Origin: Myrica gale
Taxonomy: Eukaryota; Streptophyta; Magnoliopsida; Fagales; Myricaceae
Assembly: GCA_963930655.1 (NCBI GenBank)
Contig: OZ005608.1
Location: forward strand, 11,408,001 to 11,472,000
DNA: 64,000 nt
Direction of reading: 5' to 3'
A program made the translations under genes and the position numbers. This document shows positions 21,153-32,281 of the stretch, piece after piece. Numbering within the stretch: position 1 is the first letter of the stretch; every line of letters begins with the position of its first letter. The notes beneath the pieces were generated by a model. It was not told the origin of the DNA. It was given only the letters and a program-made list of their open reading frames with translations, and did not search any database.

Positions 21153-21901
21153 TCAGATCTTTCTTTTTGAAATTTTTGTTGAAGAGCCACCAAAAATTCC
21201 AAACACCGTGCCCACATTGTCATAGAGTTGGCAAATAACGTCGGGGTTGAATCTGAATTTTTGCTGGTTGTCTTGTCTAAGGCTGCAAGAGACGAAATAA
21301 TCTTCGGGGTTATGTTGTGTGAACCCTTTACCTTTAGAGTTAAACGATTGGCCAGGTGAGTGTTTAGAGGATTTCAAGTTGATGCCATAATTCTTTTGAC
21401 CATAGAAGGTGACATGTGACTGCTCCTGGCGAAATGTGATTATAAACTCAAAGCTTTGAAGCATTGGAAGTAATTCACTAAAGGAAGGAGATGAAGGGCA
21501 AAGCATTGATGTGACAAAGGCTAGTGTCATCTTCTTTCTTCATATGAGATAATTGTTGCTATAGATAGAATTCTTGGTCTTGAGAGGGACTGAGCATAGG
21601 CTTCCAATAGACCAAGCCAAACTTTAGATGAGGTGTTGAGGACCATTTTAGATAAGGTGTTGGATATCCATCCACGTAGGAGGACATCATGTTTCTTCCA
21701 GGATGTATAAGTTTGATTTACTTGTTTGCTGCCTGCATTGTCATCGGTGGCAAGCAAATATTGAGCAAGTGGGGCTTGAGTAAGGTGGGAAAGCAATTCT
21801 TGGCTTTCAGCCAAGAGAAAGATTTGTTCACGCCAGAGGGGATAGTTATCAGGTCTCAAGCGCATAGTGACAAAATTTGCAACTTTAAGTGATGTAGACA
21901 T
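21153..21901 (-). pseudogene. Copia gag
   Basis: The minus-strand frame at 21901-21527 starts MSTSLKVANFVTMRL, followed by NYPLWREQIFLLAES and WISNTLSKMV, a typical UBN2-type Copia Gag. It continues after a frameshift into 21530-21153, which is rich in serine and glutamine. It lies about 110 bp downstream of the primer-binding site in the correct orientation. A canonical CCHC knuckle is not clearly preserved. Confidence 0.75.
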
Positions 21902-22007
21902 GGTTGAACGACATAGAAAGCTAGAAACAGAGAAAGAAAAAACAAGAAATTAGAAATGAAGGAAGATAGGTGCGGAAGCTTGGATCAGAAAAGAAAATTA
22001 GGGGTGT

Positions 22008-22029
22008 AAGCCTACAAGCTTTGATACCA
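22008..22029 (-). other. Primer-binding site of Copia element
   Basis: The minus strand reads TGGTATCAAAGCTTGTAGG directly after the 5' LTR end, the initiator-Met tRNA type with one difference from the common TGGTATCAGAGC. Confidence 0.75.
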
Positions 22030-25000
22030 TAAATAAGTTTTACAAAAGAAGATTGTCACGCCCCGAACGCAATCTCGCAGGGACCGTGACAACAGCGAGC
22101 AATCCTGAGGAAAACTCCAGCGAACATCCTTAAACTTACAGCGGAAAAACATAAGACCGAAAGAGAGACGGGCCAAACTCATAACATCGTAAAGGTCCTC
22201 AATAAGCATAGTATCTTATATTACACATTACATGATTAACACAAACAAGTGACGGATCTCATCGATCAGGTCACAACAACAATACGCATAACAATCTTCT
22301 TCTAAGTCAGATAGTCCTCCTGACTTCCTTCTCCTGAAGCATCTGGAATGATACAGTTTTAAAAAAAACGTGAGTCAAAGAGACTCAGTAAGGGAAAATC
22401 ATAACTTTAAAACATGAGCTTATGACTTGAAATCATGGTTTGGAAACATGAACTTGTACTTGAATTCATAATCATGAGCTTGAAACCATAAGCATATAAC
22501 ATAATGTAATTCATGCATGATCATGAATTTTGATGTACGTGTATGCCTCATGGTTGCATATACACATGCACTTGCTCTTGAAAAATACTCTTGTACTTGT
22601 AAAGCTCTTGCTTTTGGAGTAAAACTTGTTCATGCTTTTGAATTTGGCTCATGGCCCTTGAAAATCATTCATTCATAACTTGTGGGCTAACTGCGCTCCA
22701 TTTAACCCCTGAAGTCAGGGTTGTCCGTTCCCATCGGAACCGTCTCCCTTACCCTTGGGGACATTTCATTTTGGTCGAGCTAGCCCGTAGTTGCCCCAGG
22801 CCTGATGGCTAGACACAACCCTTGGAGGCCCACACCTTCTCATTATCCTTCAGTGTGGTTGCACAACCTCTTAGGATTCACCCAACCTTCTCGCATTCGT
22901 CCTTCGGTATGAGAGTCCATCATGATAGTACAGTACCGACCAGAGCCCTTAACTTGACTTGACTTATCATAAACCTTCTCATATGTCATTGCATAACATC
23001 TCTTTAGAAAATCATGCAATGCTCGTGCCATGACATGCTTGCATATGATGTCATGCTTGTTTGAAATATCATGCTTAAAAATCAACTTGTCATGAACAAC
23101 ATTTCGTGCTTCTTATCATGCTTCTTTGAACAACATGCCATGGTTGATATAAAATATATATCATGCTTGATCATTAAAATATGTTGTGTATCATTCCAGT
23201 TTTTCAAAAACTATAACTCCACTTACTCACTTACGATCCACTTACCTTGCTCCTCCTGATACTCGGTGGTTCTTCGCCTACAAGCGAATCATATTCGTTA
23301 CATAAATGCTTAGATAATAATTTTCAAGTTGACATACAAAAGTACCCGTAACCGTTTCCGGTTTCCAAAAATACATATCTTGAAAATATGAAAACATGTA
23401 CATCAAAAGATTTCTTTAAACTTTGGCTTGAATAAAACAATTTGAAAACAATTAAACATGTACATCAAATAACTTCAACTAGATTGTTGTTTTCACCTAC
23501 TTCGTCCAACTCGTATCCAACTTGTTTAAATAATTCTTCTTGTCACTAACATTGATTCCAAAGCCTATCCATGAAATCGGCAACAACATGTCGTCTTAAA
23601 AAATTCCAAGTCAAAACAGCAACTTATCTTCGTCTAGTTTCTATTCCTTTGTTCCACACTTTTCATCGTATTATACATGGACTAATAGCTATCATTTTCC
23701 ACCAATTTAACCTCAATAGATGAGCTATATGGACACTGCCGAGACATATAAGATTTAACCTAAGTTACTTTGGTCTTTTCTCTAAGTTTCCAAGTTCACA
23801 AGAACACTAGTGCCCACAATTCTTCCAAATATAATCTATAGGCATGAATCCTTATTTAAGTGATCGACCCATGACCGTTTGGCCTCCTTTTTTATTCTTA
23901 GGCTTGCTGACATGAACCAAATGAACATTTTCAGATTCATATCTTCCATTTCTTGCAAAATCCGTATGATTCACTTAAAGACAATAACATGAATTCAATT
24001 CCCACTTAACCCGAGTGCAATTACCTCCATATTCACCAAATGAAATCAAGCTACTAGATGATTAGCTTGCTGTTTAATTCAATGTCATCAACATACCTTC
24101 TTAACAGCAAGTAACCCTTAGGAATCACATATGACATTTTCCATGACCTAGAGCAGCAACCATAATAGTCTCCAAAATCAGAGATTTGCACTATAAACTT
24201 CCCATGCATTTAGTACGTTTTTCTACTCTTATCACAACTCACATGCTAACACATTTTCCAACCTCATGAAATAAAAACCGTGGCCCTCAATATACCTTAA
24301 CCACCAGTAAATTTCATCACCATTTCAACTTAACCTTATTTTTGCACCTAATATATTTCGGCCAACACATGATTACCCTAATTGCAACCTCAATTTCTTC
24401 TTGATATCACCAAGCTTTGTTAATCACCCTAACTAATATCAACCCGTGGCCTTAAGCTCCATCATTTATGCTTTACTAACATGCAAGATTTCTCTTAACA
24501 CTAAACCTAGGTTTTTAACCTCTAACTCATTCAGCCATGACATAAAATTCACTTATACATAACAAGCAAATTAACTATCATCTACCATTCATTCGGCCAT
24601 TAGGGTTCCTTCACTAAACCATTCAGTCATGCATCAATTTCTAGCATTCATTGAACCAAACTTCATCTTCAACATGATCCCATCCTCCAATATCAGTTTC
24701 ACAACCTAGGATCTACAAATCATAACATAATTTCAAGATCTAGCAAAGGATAATATTCGGCCAAGCATATTGTGAACCATCATCCGAAACTTAGCATGCA
24801 TTACCAACTTCATTGCATTTTCCATAAGCAACTCACAACCAAATCATTATTTCTTTCTTCATCTCTAACTTATCCCTTCCTCCAACAACTACATCACAAC
24901 CAACCTATCAAATCTACCATTTTCATACAAAAATATCAATAAGGACTATGGCCAAACAAAGAGAAATAGAACATGCAAGATTCGGCTAAGCAAAATCCTT

Positions 25001-25865
25001 TGCTAACCAAGAATCTAACCCTACCTCGCTTGTGCTGAAATCAATAGCTGAAACCTAGCACAAAAATATACAAAATCAGGACCATTGAAGGAAAAGAGCC
25101 AAAAACATTACATGCAAAACAACATCTACCTCAACCTCCAACTTAGAGCTCTTGGTTTATACCCAAAATCTTCACTATCCTTCAACTTTCGGTTCCTCCC
25201 ACAAGAGTGGTTCCAAGGGCTGAGAATGGTGTCTAATAGGTGCTGAAATGGAAGCTTTGAAGTGAGGAAAAAGAGAAGTAACAGCAGCTGAAAATAGCTT
25301 GAAGAAATCAAAGCAAGGCTTGATGCTTTGGAGTGATTTGGCCAAGAGAGTGAGCTGAGTTTCTGTCAAAGGGAAAATGGCTGAGTGAAGTGAGATTCTA
25401 GCCACCATGAGAGAAGAAATAAGCTGAGCAAAGGAGAGGTGTTTCGGTTTCAATAGAAAAGAAACAAACTTGAACCAAGAGGGTGAGCTTCGGTCAAGGG
25501 AAAAGAGAGAAAGCAAGCTTGAGATGAAAGTGTTCGGTCAAGACAAATGACCAAATGAAAATGAGAGGAAGCGAGGGTGATGATGCGTGAAAGGCAAGCT
25601 GAAAATACATTTGGACTCAAACTATGACAAGAGGGGAAAAAGGGGTGAACTTGGGTATTGCCGTCCAAGCCAATATTTCTTGTCTTTTCACCTTCAATTC
25701 ACCTTATCTCTTTGTCTCCTCTTGCTTAGCCATTCACGTGAAGCTCTCTTGCCTTGTCTTTTCACTTTCAATTCACCTCATCTCTCCTCTTGCTCTTCAC
25801 GTGATCACCAAGGGAAAAGGCAACTTCATTAGCTCATTTAGCCTTCACGTGAAATAGCTACTATG

Positions 25866-25871
25866 GCTTAT

Positions 25872-25926
<55 letters not shown>

Positions 25927-26110
25927 TAACTTATCACCAACAACTTATCAACTAGATAACTTATCTCCAATAAGCACTTTAACTTATCTAAATCAACACC
26001 ATAACTTATCATCCTAACAATTCATTAGCTTATCACTACGATAAGCACACCCACTTATCAATTAAATTCTTTTCAAGCTATCATATATCTCTAGTAGCTT
26101 ATCATATAAT
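25866..26110 (-). promoter_or_regulatory. Array of GATAAG boxes
   Basis: On the minus strand (the probable sense strand of this LTR) GATAAG occurs about ten times in 245 bp, often as GATAAGTT; on the plus strand it appears as CTTATC. One further copy is inverted (GATAAGCAC near 26040). GATAAG is the plant I-box/GATA-factor site. A transcriptional role is inferred only. Confidence 0.45.
25871..25924. repeat. (CA)n(TA)n microsatellite
   Basis: About nine CA units pass into about seventeen TA units. Confidence 0.9.
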
Positions 26111-26903
26111 ATCTCTAATGATAATTTAAGACTAATGATAATTAAGGCTACATAATGATGATCAAGGCTACCTATTAAAAGACACAAAAATATTTAAATG
26201 CTTAACATGAATTTCATGATTTTCTACCTAAATATTTTCGGCCATGATATATCAATTTCTCTTCATAATTTAATTTCATGGATTATGGAATATAATAAGC
26301 AAATGGAAAAACATAAGTCCATAAAAAAAACTTACCTAGCAAGTTTCGGCTCTGAGGGAAAATAGAATTTAAACTTGTACTAAAAACTTCCACAATGAAA
26401 AAGAAATTATTTAAAGAAAATTCTTGAATAAATTTTCATAATAAGTTAATGTACCATAAACATTATACTTAGGTCATACATTGGCCAAAAATATGGCCCC
26501 ATAAATTAAATTAAAACAAATACATAGGAAATAGCAAAAGGATAAACGGGGTCTCACAAAGACAACTGATTGTTTGTGAAGAAATATTCTCCGACGTTGA
26601 GAATATTCATAAAATTCTTATTGATTAAATAGAAGGAATGTTTGTACAAGGGAATAAAATCTGGGTAAGAAAATGCTATACAACGAATTAATTAGGAGAC
26701 CATTGTAGGAGATTCGCTTGCTGGAGATTTGCGTGCTGTTATTCCGTATGAATGATGCATTGCCATATTGATTTATTGGACTTTATGTATCCGTTGGAGA
26801 GGTGGGAGATTTGCTTGCTGTCATTGCCAAATTGGGGTGTTTGACTTTCCTTGTTTTTAGTAGGAGATTGATCTGATTCGCTAACAATATAATATTCATT
26901 CTT

Positions 26904-27236
26904 GGGGAAGAGTCACTTTGAGCCCTTAAACTATCCTGCAAATTACAAATATGGTCCCAAACTACCAATCTTGACACATTGAGCCCACAAACTACCAAAT
27001 TTTATCAATTTGCGCCCTAAACTAAAATCTGAATTGTGCATTTAATTATTAAATTTATATGACTACCAAATTTTATCAATTTGAGCCATGTGGCATGATT
27101 TTGACCGTCATATTTTAGTTCAGGGTGCGATTTGATAAAATTTAGTAGTTCGTGGGCTCAATGTGTCAAGATTGATAGTTTGAGGCCTTATTTGTAATTT
27201 GCTTGATAGTTTAAGGCCTCAGAATGACTCTTCCTC
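26904..27236. mobile_element. MULE-type MITE with inverted repeats
   Basis: The ends read inward G(G/A)GGAAGAGTCA followed by homologous arms (CCCACAAACTACCAAATTTT on the left, its inverse on the right). The 9-mers TTCATTCTT (26895-26903) and TTAATTCTT (27237-27245) differ at one base. A third copy of the ACCAAATTTTATCAATTTG word lies in the middle near 27064. Non-coding. Confidence 0.65.
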
Positions 27237-27245
27237 TTAATTCTT

Positions 27246-27650
27246 TAGTGTTTTAAATATTTTTTATAGATGGAAAGATGGTTAAGAAGCATAAATCTAA
27301 ATTGTGCATTTAATTGTTGAATTTATAAGACTTTAGATTTAATTTATTGCACAAGCAATTTTCTCCATCTTAGTGTGTCTGTACTTAAATCATATTGTGT
27401 CCAGATACATTCTAAAATCATTATTTTTATCATTTGTACTATAATTATTGGTATTGTAATTATTTTATGAATTTAATTTTGTCATGTGATGCCATGAACT
27501 AATTAAGTATTTTTTGCAGGGTGATAAAATTAATTACTTTCTGGACTCGTAGACAACAAGAGCAATCTACTGCGACACATGACAGAGCAAGAGAGATTCA
27601 TTAATGGTAATGCTGTAATTTATTAACTGCACGCTTAAATCTCAGTCTTT
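27246..27650. other. AT-rich spacer
   Basis: No ORF, RNA gene or repeat recognised. It may be the start of the long LTR that follows. Confidence 0.3.
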
Positions 27651-28310
27651 CATCTCTTTTTACTCTCCCTTCTTTTTAACCTAACAAACTCTACATCTTA
27701 TGCTTCTCCTCCTTAGTTTTTCTAACCTAGCCACCTTTTACTCATCTTTTCTCTCTCTTCCTTTTTCTTCTCCTTGGCTGACTCTTCCCCCTATTTTTTT
27801 CTATCTTTTTCCTTTTAGCCAAATCACTCTTTCTACCTCTTTATATTATTTTTCCAGCTGCACTTCTTCTCTCTCTTCTCCTTCCTTTATTTCTCTCTCT
27901 GTATTTGTCGCTCAACCCTTTTCTCTCCCTATTTCTTCTCTCTTTTCCCTTCATTCTTCTTTTTGCCGCACCTTTTCTTCTCTTTTTTTCCTCTCACCTC
28001 TTAGCCGAACAAGCCTTAGACTTTCTTACCTCTTTATTTTTTCAACTGCACCTCTCCTTCTCACTACTCTCTCTCTCTCTATCTTTTCTCTTTCCTCCAT
28101 TCTTTTCTCTTGTCCAAAATCTTACTTTTTCTCTCTGGATTTTCCTTATTTTATGCATTACTCTCTTCTCTCTCTACACTTCTCACCTTTTCTTTTTCCT
28201 TCTCTCTCTCCTCCCTCAATTTTCTCCCTTAGCCATAGTCTCACCTTTTTCTCTTCTCCTACTTTTTCTCTTTGGCTGCATCTCTACTCTCTCTCTTCAT
28301 TATTTTCATT
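27650..28310 (+). repeat. Degenerate pyrimidine-rich repeat
   Basis: About 650 bp of CTTCTCTCT-like sequence punctuated every 50-70 bp by TTAGCC, TTGGCTGCA or CAGCTGCAC words. Long open frames here (such as 27700-28368) only reflect the lack of purine-containing stop codons and are not called as genes. Confidence 0.55.
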
Positions 28311-28507
28311 TTTTAGATTAGTTTCTTTTATGTTTTATTATTTCAATGTCTTGTATTTCAATTCTTAGGATATAGATTTAAGTTTCTCCCTCTTTAATTT
28401 TATGTAATTTCTATTTTAATTTCTTGTTATTTTTTTCTCTTTTAACTTGAATCTTGGGTTGTAATAAGAAGATATTATTTAATCCAAGAATATTGTGCTC
28501 TCTTTTT
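28280..28507 (+). repeat. Direct repeat, copy 1
   Basis: Shares about 230 bp with 29730-29961, including TTTATGTTTTATTATT and TTGAATCTTGGGTTGTAATA. Confidence 0.8.
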
Positions 28508-29290
28508 GTTAGCCCAAGGTTATTTTGTAAACAATCCATAATTGATTTTGATGATAACAAAAGTTTCTAAGTTTTGAAGACTTTAGATTTTACATTGTCA
28601 ATCCACTATTTTCTAAATCATATTTCAAAGGATGAGGTTATCTCACAAAAATGTTTCTAAGTGCTTTGAAGATTCTTGAATTTATCTTGACAATCCAAAA
28701 TTTCTAAAGTATATTTCAAAGATTGAGGTTATTTCTTTAAATAATTTTTAAATATACTTAAACACCATTACACAAGTTGATAAGATCAATTTTTCATATT
28801 GTAGGTGTTTTAAGAAAGTTGGAATGGATTGGACAATTTGAAATTGTTTTTTTTTCTCTCCAGTAGTTATATGTGTCGACACATACTGGACATGGTGTCG
28901 ACACATCGCACTGACTCCAGAATGCTGAATACATGGTGTCGACACATACATGACATGGTGTCGACACATAGGGACATGGTGTCGACACATTGCACTAACA
29001 CCCGAGATAAAATTTTCAGACAAAATTTTCTATGTGTCAGCACATACCCATGTGTCGACACATACCACAAATTTGCAGAAATTCTGGAATGACGCCAGAT
29101 CGTTCAAATTGATTCAAAATTGTCTCAAATGTCCTCCAACAGCACTCAATCTTTCCAAGAAGACCTTTAATGACCGTTCAAGACCTAGAAGCTATAAGAA
29201 GAAGGAGATGGAGAGAGACTTCTATCAAACTCACATGTTGTATTGATCTTACATGACTTTGCCTATTTTAACATGTCTCAATTTACTTTT
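28508..29290 (+). repeat. Copia (SIRE-like) LTR remnant with palindrome array
   Basis: It starts TGTTAGCCCAAGG, with TTGATTTTGATGATAAC soon after, like the beginning of SIRE-type Copia LTRs. It contains six or seven TGTCGACACAT words (28870-29062) and a TATA-like CTATAAGAAG near 29190. The right end is not defined. Confidence 0.45.
28870..29062. repeat. TGTCGACA palindrome array
   Basis: The perfect palindrome TGTGTCGACACA, or its GTGTCGACAC core, recurs six to seven times, usually preceded by ACATG. One copy near 29036 is mutated to TGTCAGCACA. It lies about 130 bp upstream of a TATA-like box. Confidence 0.8.
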
Positions 29291-29729
29291 TCTGTGAATC
29301 TTAGTAGGTTTTTGAAAATCAGTTGATATAAAAACGTGTTAGGAGCGAGTATTCAAATGATATTACTTGTTTGGACTCCTACAATATTCCTTATGTGAAT
29401 CAGGATTTTGAATTGGGAATGAATCTACATGACATTGTTGCATCTCACACTAGCACACTTCACTTAGATAATTTGGTCAGTTCAATTTTGAGCACATACT
29501 CGAGATTGCTTTTGACATTTGGGTGAGTGAGATTTTGAGAAGCAAATAAGAGGTAGAGTTGCTGAACCACTGTCGAAAAAAAAGGAAACCGAAAAAAAGG
29601 GGAAAGTTGTGCATATGATTGTGATGACAGACCTGAGTAGAAGAACTCCAGTATTGGGGTGAAAACAGTTACCTAAGCATTGGGAGCTATAGAATAGCTT
29701 TTAATTAACAGTGCTAATTGTGAAAACTG

Positions 29730-29961
29730 TCGCATCTCTGCCCTCTCTCTCTCCATTATTTTCATTTTTTATATTAGTTTCTTTTATGTTTTATTATTCT
29801 AATGTCTTGTATTTCAATTCTTAGGATTAGATTTAAGTTTCTTGCTCTTAAATTTTCTATAATTTCTATTTCAATTCCGGACTATTTTCTCTTTTAACTT
29901 GAATCTTGGGTTGTAATAAGACGATATTATTTAATACAAGAATCTTGTGCTCTCTTTTTTA
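29730..29961 (+). repeat. Direct repeat, copy 2
   Basis: Second copy of 28280-28507, with scattered substitutions. The DNA between the copies contains an LTR-like unit. Confidence 0.8.
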
Positions 29962-30269
29962 TTCGTTATCAATTACTTATTATTGTCATTTACATTTCGT
30001 CATTTAATTTTAGTCATTTACTTTTCTTTATTTAATTTAATGCATGTTATATTCTTAGTTTACGTTTTGTGTCGTGTGTCGCTTTAATTTCGTTTTGAAC
30101 TTCTCAAAATCGAAAAAATATGAATATGAGCTGTGTTCAGTAAATGCTTTTATTCTCTTTGTTTTTACCTGAGTTTGAAATTAATTTATTTTCCCTGAGG
30201 AGATGATATGACCTTTTGGGTTAATTATTACTCGACATAACTTAAATACTTATGATAGCCTTTGCGCTA

Positions 30270-30800
30270 CTCATTTTAGAGTGAGTCAGCTTTCATGGCC
30301 CCTATCTTATGAACTGCATTGTAAATCTCTGCTTCATCGGGAATTTTACACAATTCAACATTTTCCTCTTCCTCGATCACCCAAGGGATTAATTCAGCAA
30401 GTTCAGGGGGATTCTCCGGATTCGAAGAAGTAAAAATGAAAGTGAAGTATTGAACTATATGGTTCCCAATAGACCCTCTATCAGATAGCCAAGCTCCAGA
30501 ATTGTTTTTAATCGTCTCTATACCATTCCTTCTTCTCCTGATAAATGAAAGAATTTAGTGTAAAGGTCAGGGGATGCTAACCTGACCAGGTAACCCGAGA
30601 CTTCTGTTTCCATAATGTCTCCTCTTGCCGTTGGGTCTCCAAGTAAATGAACTACCTTTGAATCCCAATTCAATGAGTCCATGCTCCATTTTAAGTTGGT
30701 TCAGTCGGTTAACCGATGACGACACAAAGGCCCTTCCTCCCGATTTGTCAACTTGATCATTGATGGAATTAAAATCCCCCAACAACATCCACGGACCTAC
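30270..30800 (-). pseudogene. LINE ORF2 fragment: end of endonuclease and pre-RT region
   Basis: The minus strand from 30788 reads WMLLGDFNS-type sequence (MLLGDFNSINDQVDKSGG) and LGFKGSSFTWRPNGKR, the C-terminal motifs of the AP-endonuclease domain of plant L1 elements. After a break near 30560 the frame resumes as NNSGAWLSDRGSIGNHIVQYF and continues to VHKIGAMKAD, the region just before RT. RT itself is missing. The break removes part of the linker. Confidence 0.75.
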
Positions 30801-30848
30801 AAATTGTCCTCCAATACACTCCAGTTGGTTCCAAAATTCATCTTTCTT

Positions 30849-31097
30849 CTAGTGTTCCATTGGTCCATAGACAACGGATAACATCCACAGTTGGTGATGC
30901 AGATCCGAGTAGAAAATTGTATTCAAAATATTTTCCGAGGCAACATATGTCACTTCCACTTCCACCCCTTGTCTCCAACCGAAAATAATTCCTCCTGCTC
31001 CCAACCGCAGAACTTCCACAGCATCCATGTAAAACCTCTCATGCATTGTGAATATTTGTTTCTGAGACAATCGGATTTTTGCCCGTAAATATCTCAC
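30849..31097 (-). pseudogene. LINE endonuclease, N-terminal part
   Basis: Minus-strand residues with GAGGIIFGWRQGVEVEV and SVVYGPMEH match the middle of the LINE AP-like endonuclease (GGL-W and YG motifs). It sits directly upstream of the GDFNS segment with a small gap, so both belong to one decayed element. Confidence 0.7.
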
Positions 31098-31900
31098 TGC
31101 CGAGTCCTCGACAGTTCTAATACAGTAGAATCATTGGTAGGGTGGGGCAAGGTAAGGCCCGCCACCCCAGCCGTTAAAGTTACCATCCACATCCATTTCC
31201 ATTGTCCCAGAGATGCCCAGCCTATCATCACGAAAGATGTAAGGAGCGTCTCCCTTGCTATTTGAATCAAACCCACATCCTGTCGCCCGTATACGCCTCC
31301 TCCTTTCCTTTCTTCAAGCGATTCCATCTCGAAAGGGGGAGATCATAGTTGTCATTATCTTCCTAGTCTCCCAAGTCAGAGACAAGATAATTTGCGTTTT
31401 CGGTGAGTCGATACTTTCTCAAAGGAACGTTGCCCAGTCTCTGATTTATTGAGATTTCCGATCCTTAAATGGGCGGTAGTCCCAGAGAGAAGCATACTCT
31501 TTCCCCTGTATCGTCCTTCCTCTTTAACCTTTTAAGGACCTGGGTCTTCACTTTTCCTTGCTTTTCTGTTGGATCCTCATCTTTGTCGTCCAGTAAAGGG
31601 GGCCTTAACCTCCTGAAAATATTGCTCAACAGCCTGAGCCTTCAATTCTAGCGTTTCAGCTATTCGCCCGGTACAATCTCCTGATGGGCTTTCCCTTCTC
31701 CCCAGTGGGTTCCTTCTCAGCAAGGCCCATTGTCGCTTGCCCATTCAACAAAGGACACTTTTACCCTTCAACAACGTATTCGTCTAACCCAAAGTCAAGA
31801 AATCCACCTCTTCCTTCTTTTACTCAAATAGCAAAGGGGCTTACATTTATCCGTGCGCCATATCCTATATATCAAATAAAGTCAAAAAACTTTTTTAAGT
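31098..31900 (-). pseudogene. Decayed LINE ORF1 region
   Basis: Upstream of the endonuclease on the minus strand the frame is full of stops. Short pieces (for example GYGARINVSPFA and GGFLDFGLDEYVVEG) suggest the basic C-terminal part of ORF1. Identity rests mainly on position. Confidence 0.4.
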
Positions 31901-32281
31901 AATGCAACTTCCATTCTACACATTTAATCGCTTCCAAAATCTCAAAAAGCCCAGGCACAACATTTACATGACTACGCATTCAAAATAACGTCATGTTCTT
32001 TTATTCCCTGATATCATATGGATAATTAAAATCCTAGAAATCAAAAACACTTGATGGAAAAACAACCAAAACACGAACCATTACAGCGTCTCAGTAGAAC
32101 CACGAATCATGGATTCGTAAACATAAAAGATAAGTAGGCTTATGTTGGCGAAAGATAAGTAGCACAAATCCACTGAAACCGCAACTACTAGCACATCCCA
32201 CATCCAGGAAACATAAGTAGCCCACAACCACTGACAGCAAGTACAAGCACACTCCACATACGCCATAAGAACGCATCTTAT

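Larger units (their letters stand above)
22054..26558 (-). repeat. Solo LTR of the TGTGAGACCCC family, 4.5 kb
   Basis: Reading minus, it starts TGTGAGACCCCG and ends GTTCGGGGCGTGACA, the same termini as 13640-16517. The halves nearest the GGGGCGTGACA end are clearly homologous (shared CATGATCATGCATGAATTACA). The flanking 5-mers AAGAT (22049-22053) and AAGAC (26559-26563) differ at one base. No PBS, polypurine tract or pol is visible, so it is taken as a solo LTR. It is 1.6 kb longer than its relative. It carries an array of CTTATC words (25866-26110) and a (CA)n(TA)n microsatellite. Confidence 0.7.
17170..26886 (-). mobile_element. Copia element (minus strand), with nested insertions
   Basis: Two LTRs in the same orientation flank a minus-strand Copia gag-pol. 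In minus-strand sense the LTR starts TGTTAGCGAATCAG and ends in TTTA. The 5-bp duplication ATATA flanks the whole element (17165-17169 and 26887-26891). An hAT-like element sits in the 3' LTR and a 4.5-kb solo LTR sits in the 5' LTR. Without nested inserts the element is about 4.2 kb, and its pol is broken by frameshifts and deletions. Confidence 0.85.
22030..26886 (-). repeat. Copia 5' LTR, split by a solo LTR
   Basis: The LTR consists of 22030-22053 and 26559-26886, about 352 bp in total, comparable to its partner at 17170-18563. The gap is exactly the solo LTR at 22054-26558. Confidence 0.8.
27650..30270 (+). repeat. Probable long Gypsy LTR (Tat/Athila-like), interrupted
   Basis: The stretch begins with a pyrimidine-rich block (27650-28310). 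It ends near 30190-30260 with CCCTGAGGAGATGATATGACC, TTGGGTT and TTACTCGACA, resembling the 3' end of Tat/Athila-type LTRs. A roughly 230-bp segment occurs twice (28280-28507 and 29730-29961), flanking a Copia-type LTR. No pol or target duplication is visible, so the left border and identity are tentative. Confidence 0.35.

Noticed and set aside
27700-28368. 222-codon plus-strand open frame rich in Leu, Ser and Phe
   Set aside because: It lies entirely in a pyrimidine-rich degenerate repeat. A second frame (27905-28321) is open for the same reason, and no domain or codon bias supports a protein.
28829-29092. Frames on both strands with repeated MCRH/VSTH residues
   Set aside because: They are translations of the TGTCGACACAT palindrome array, not proteins.
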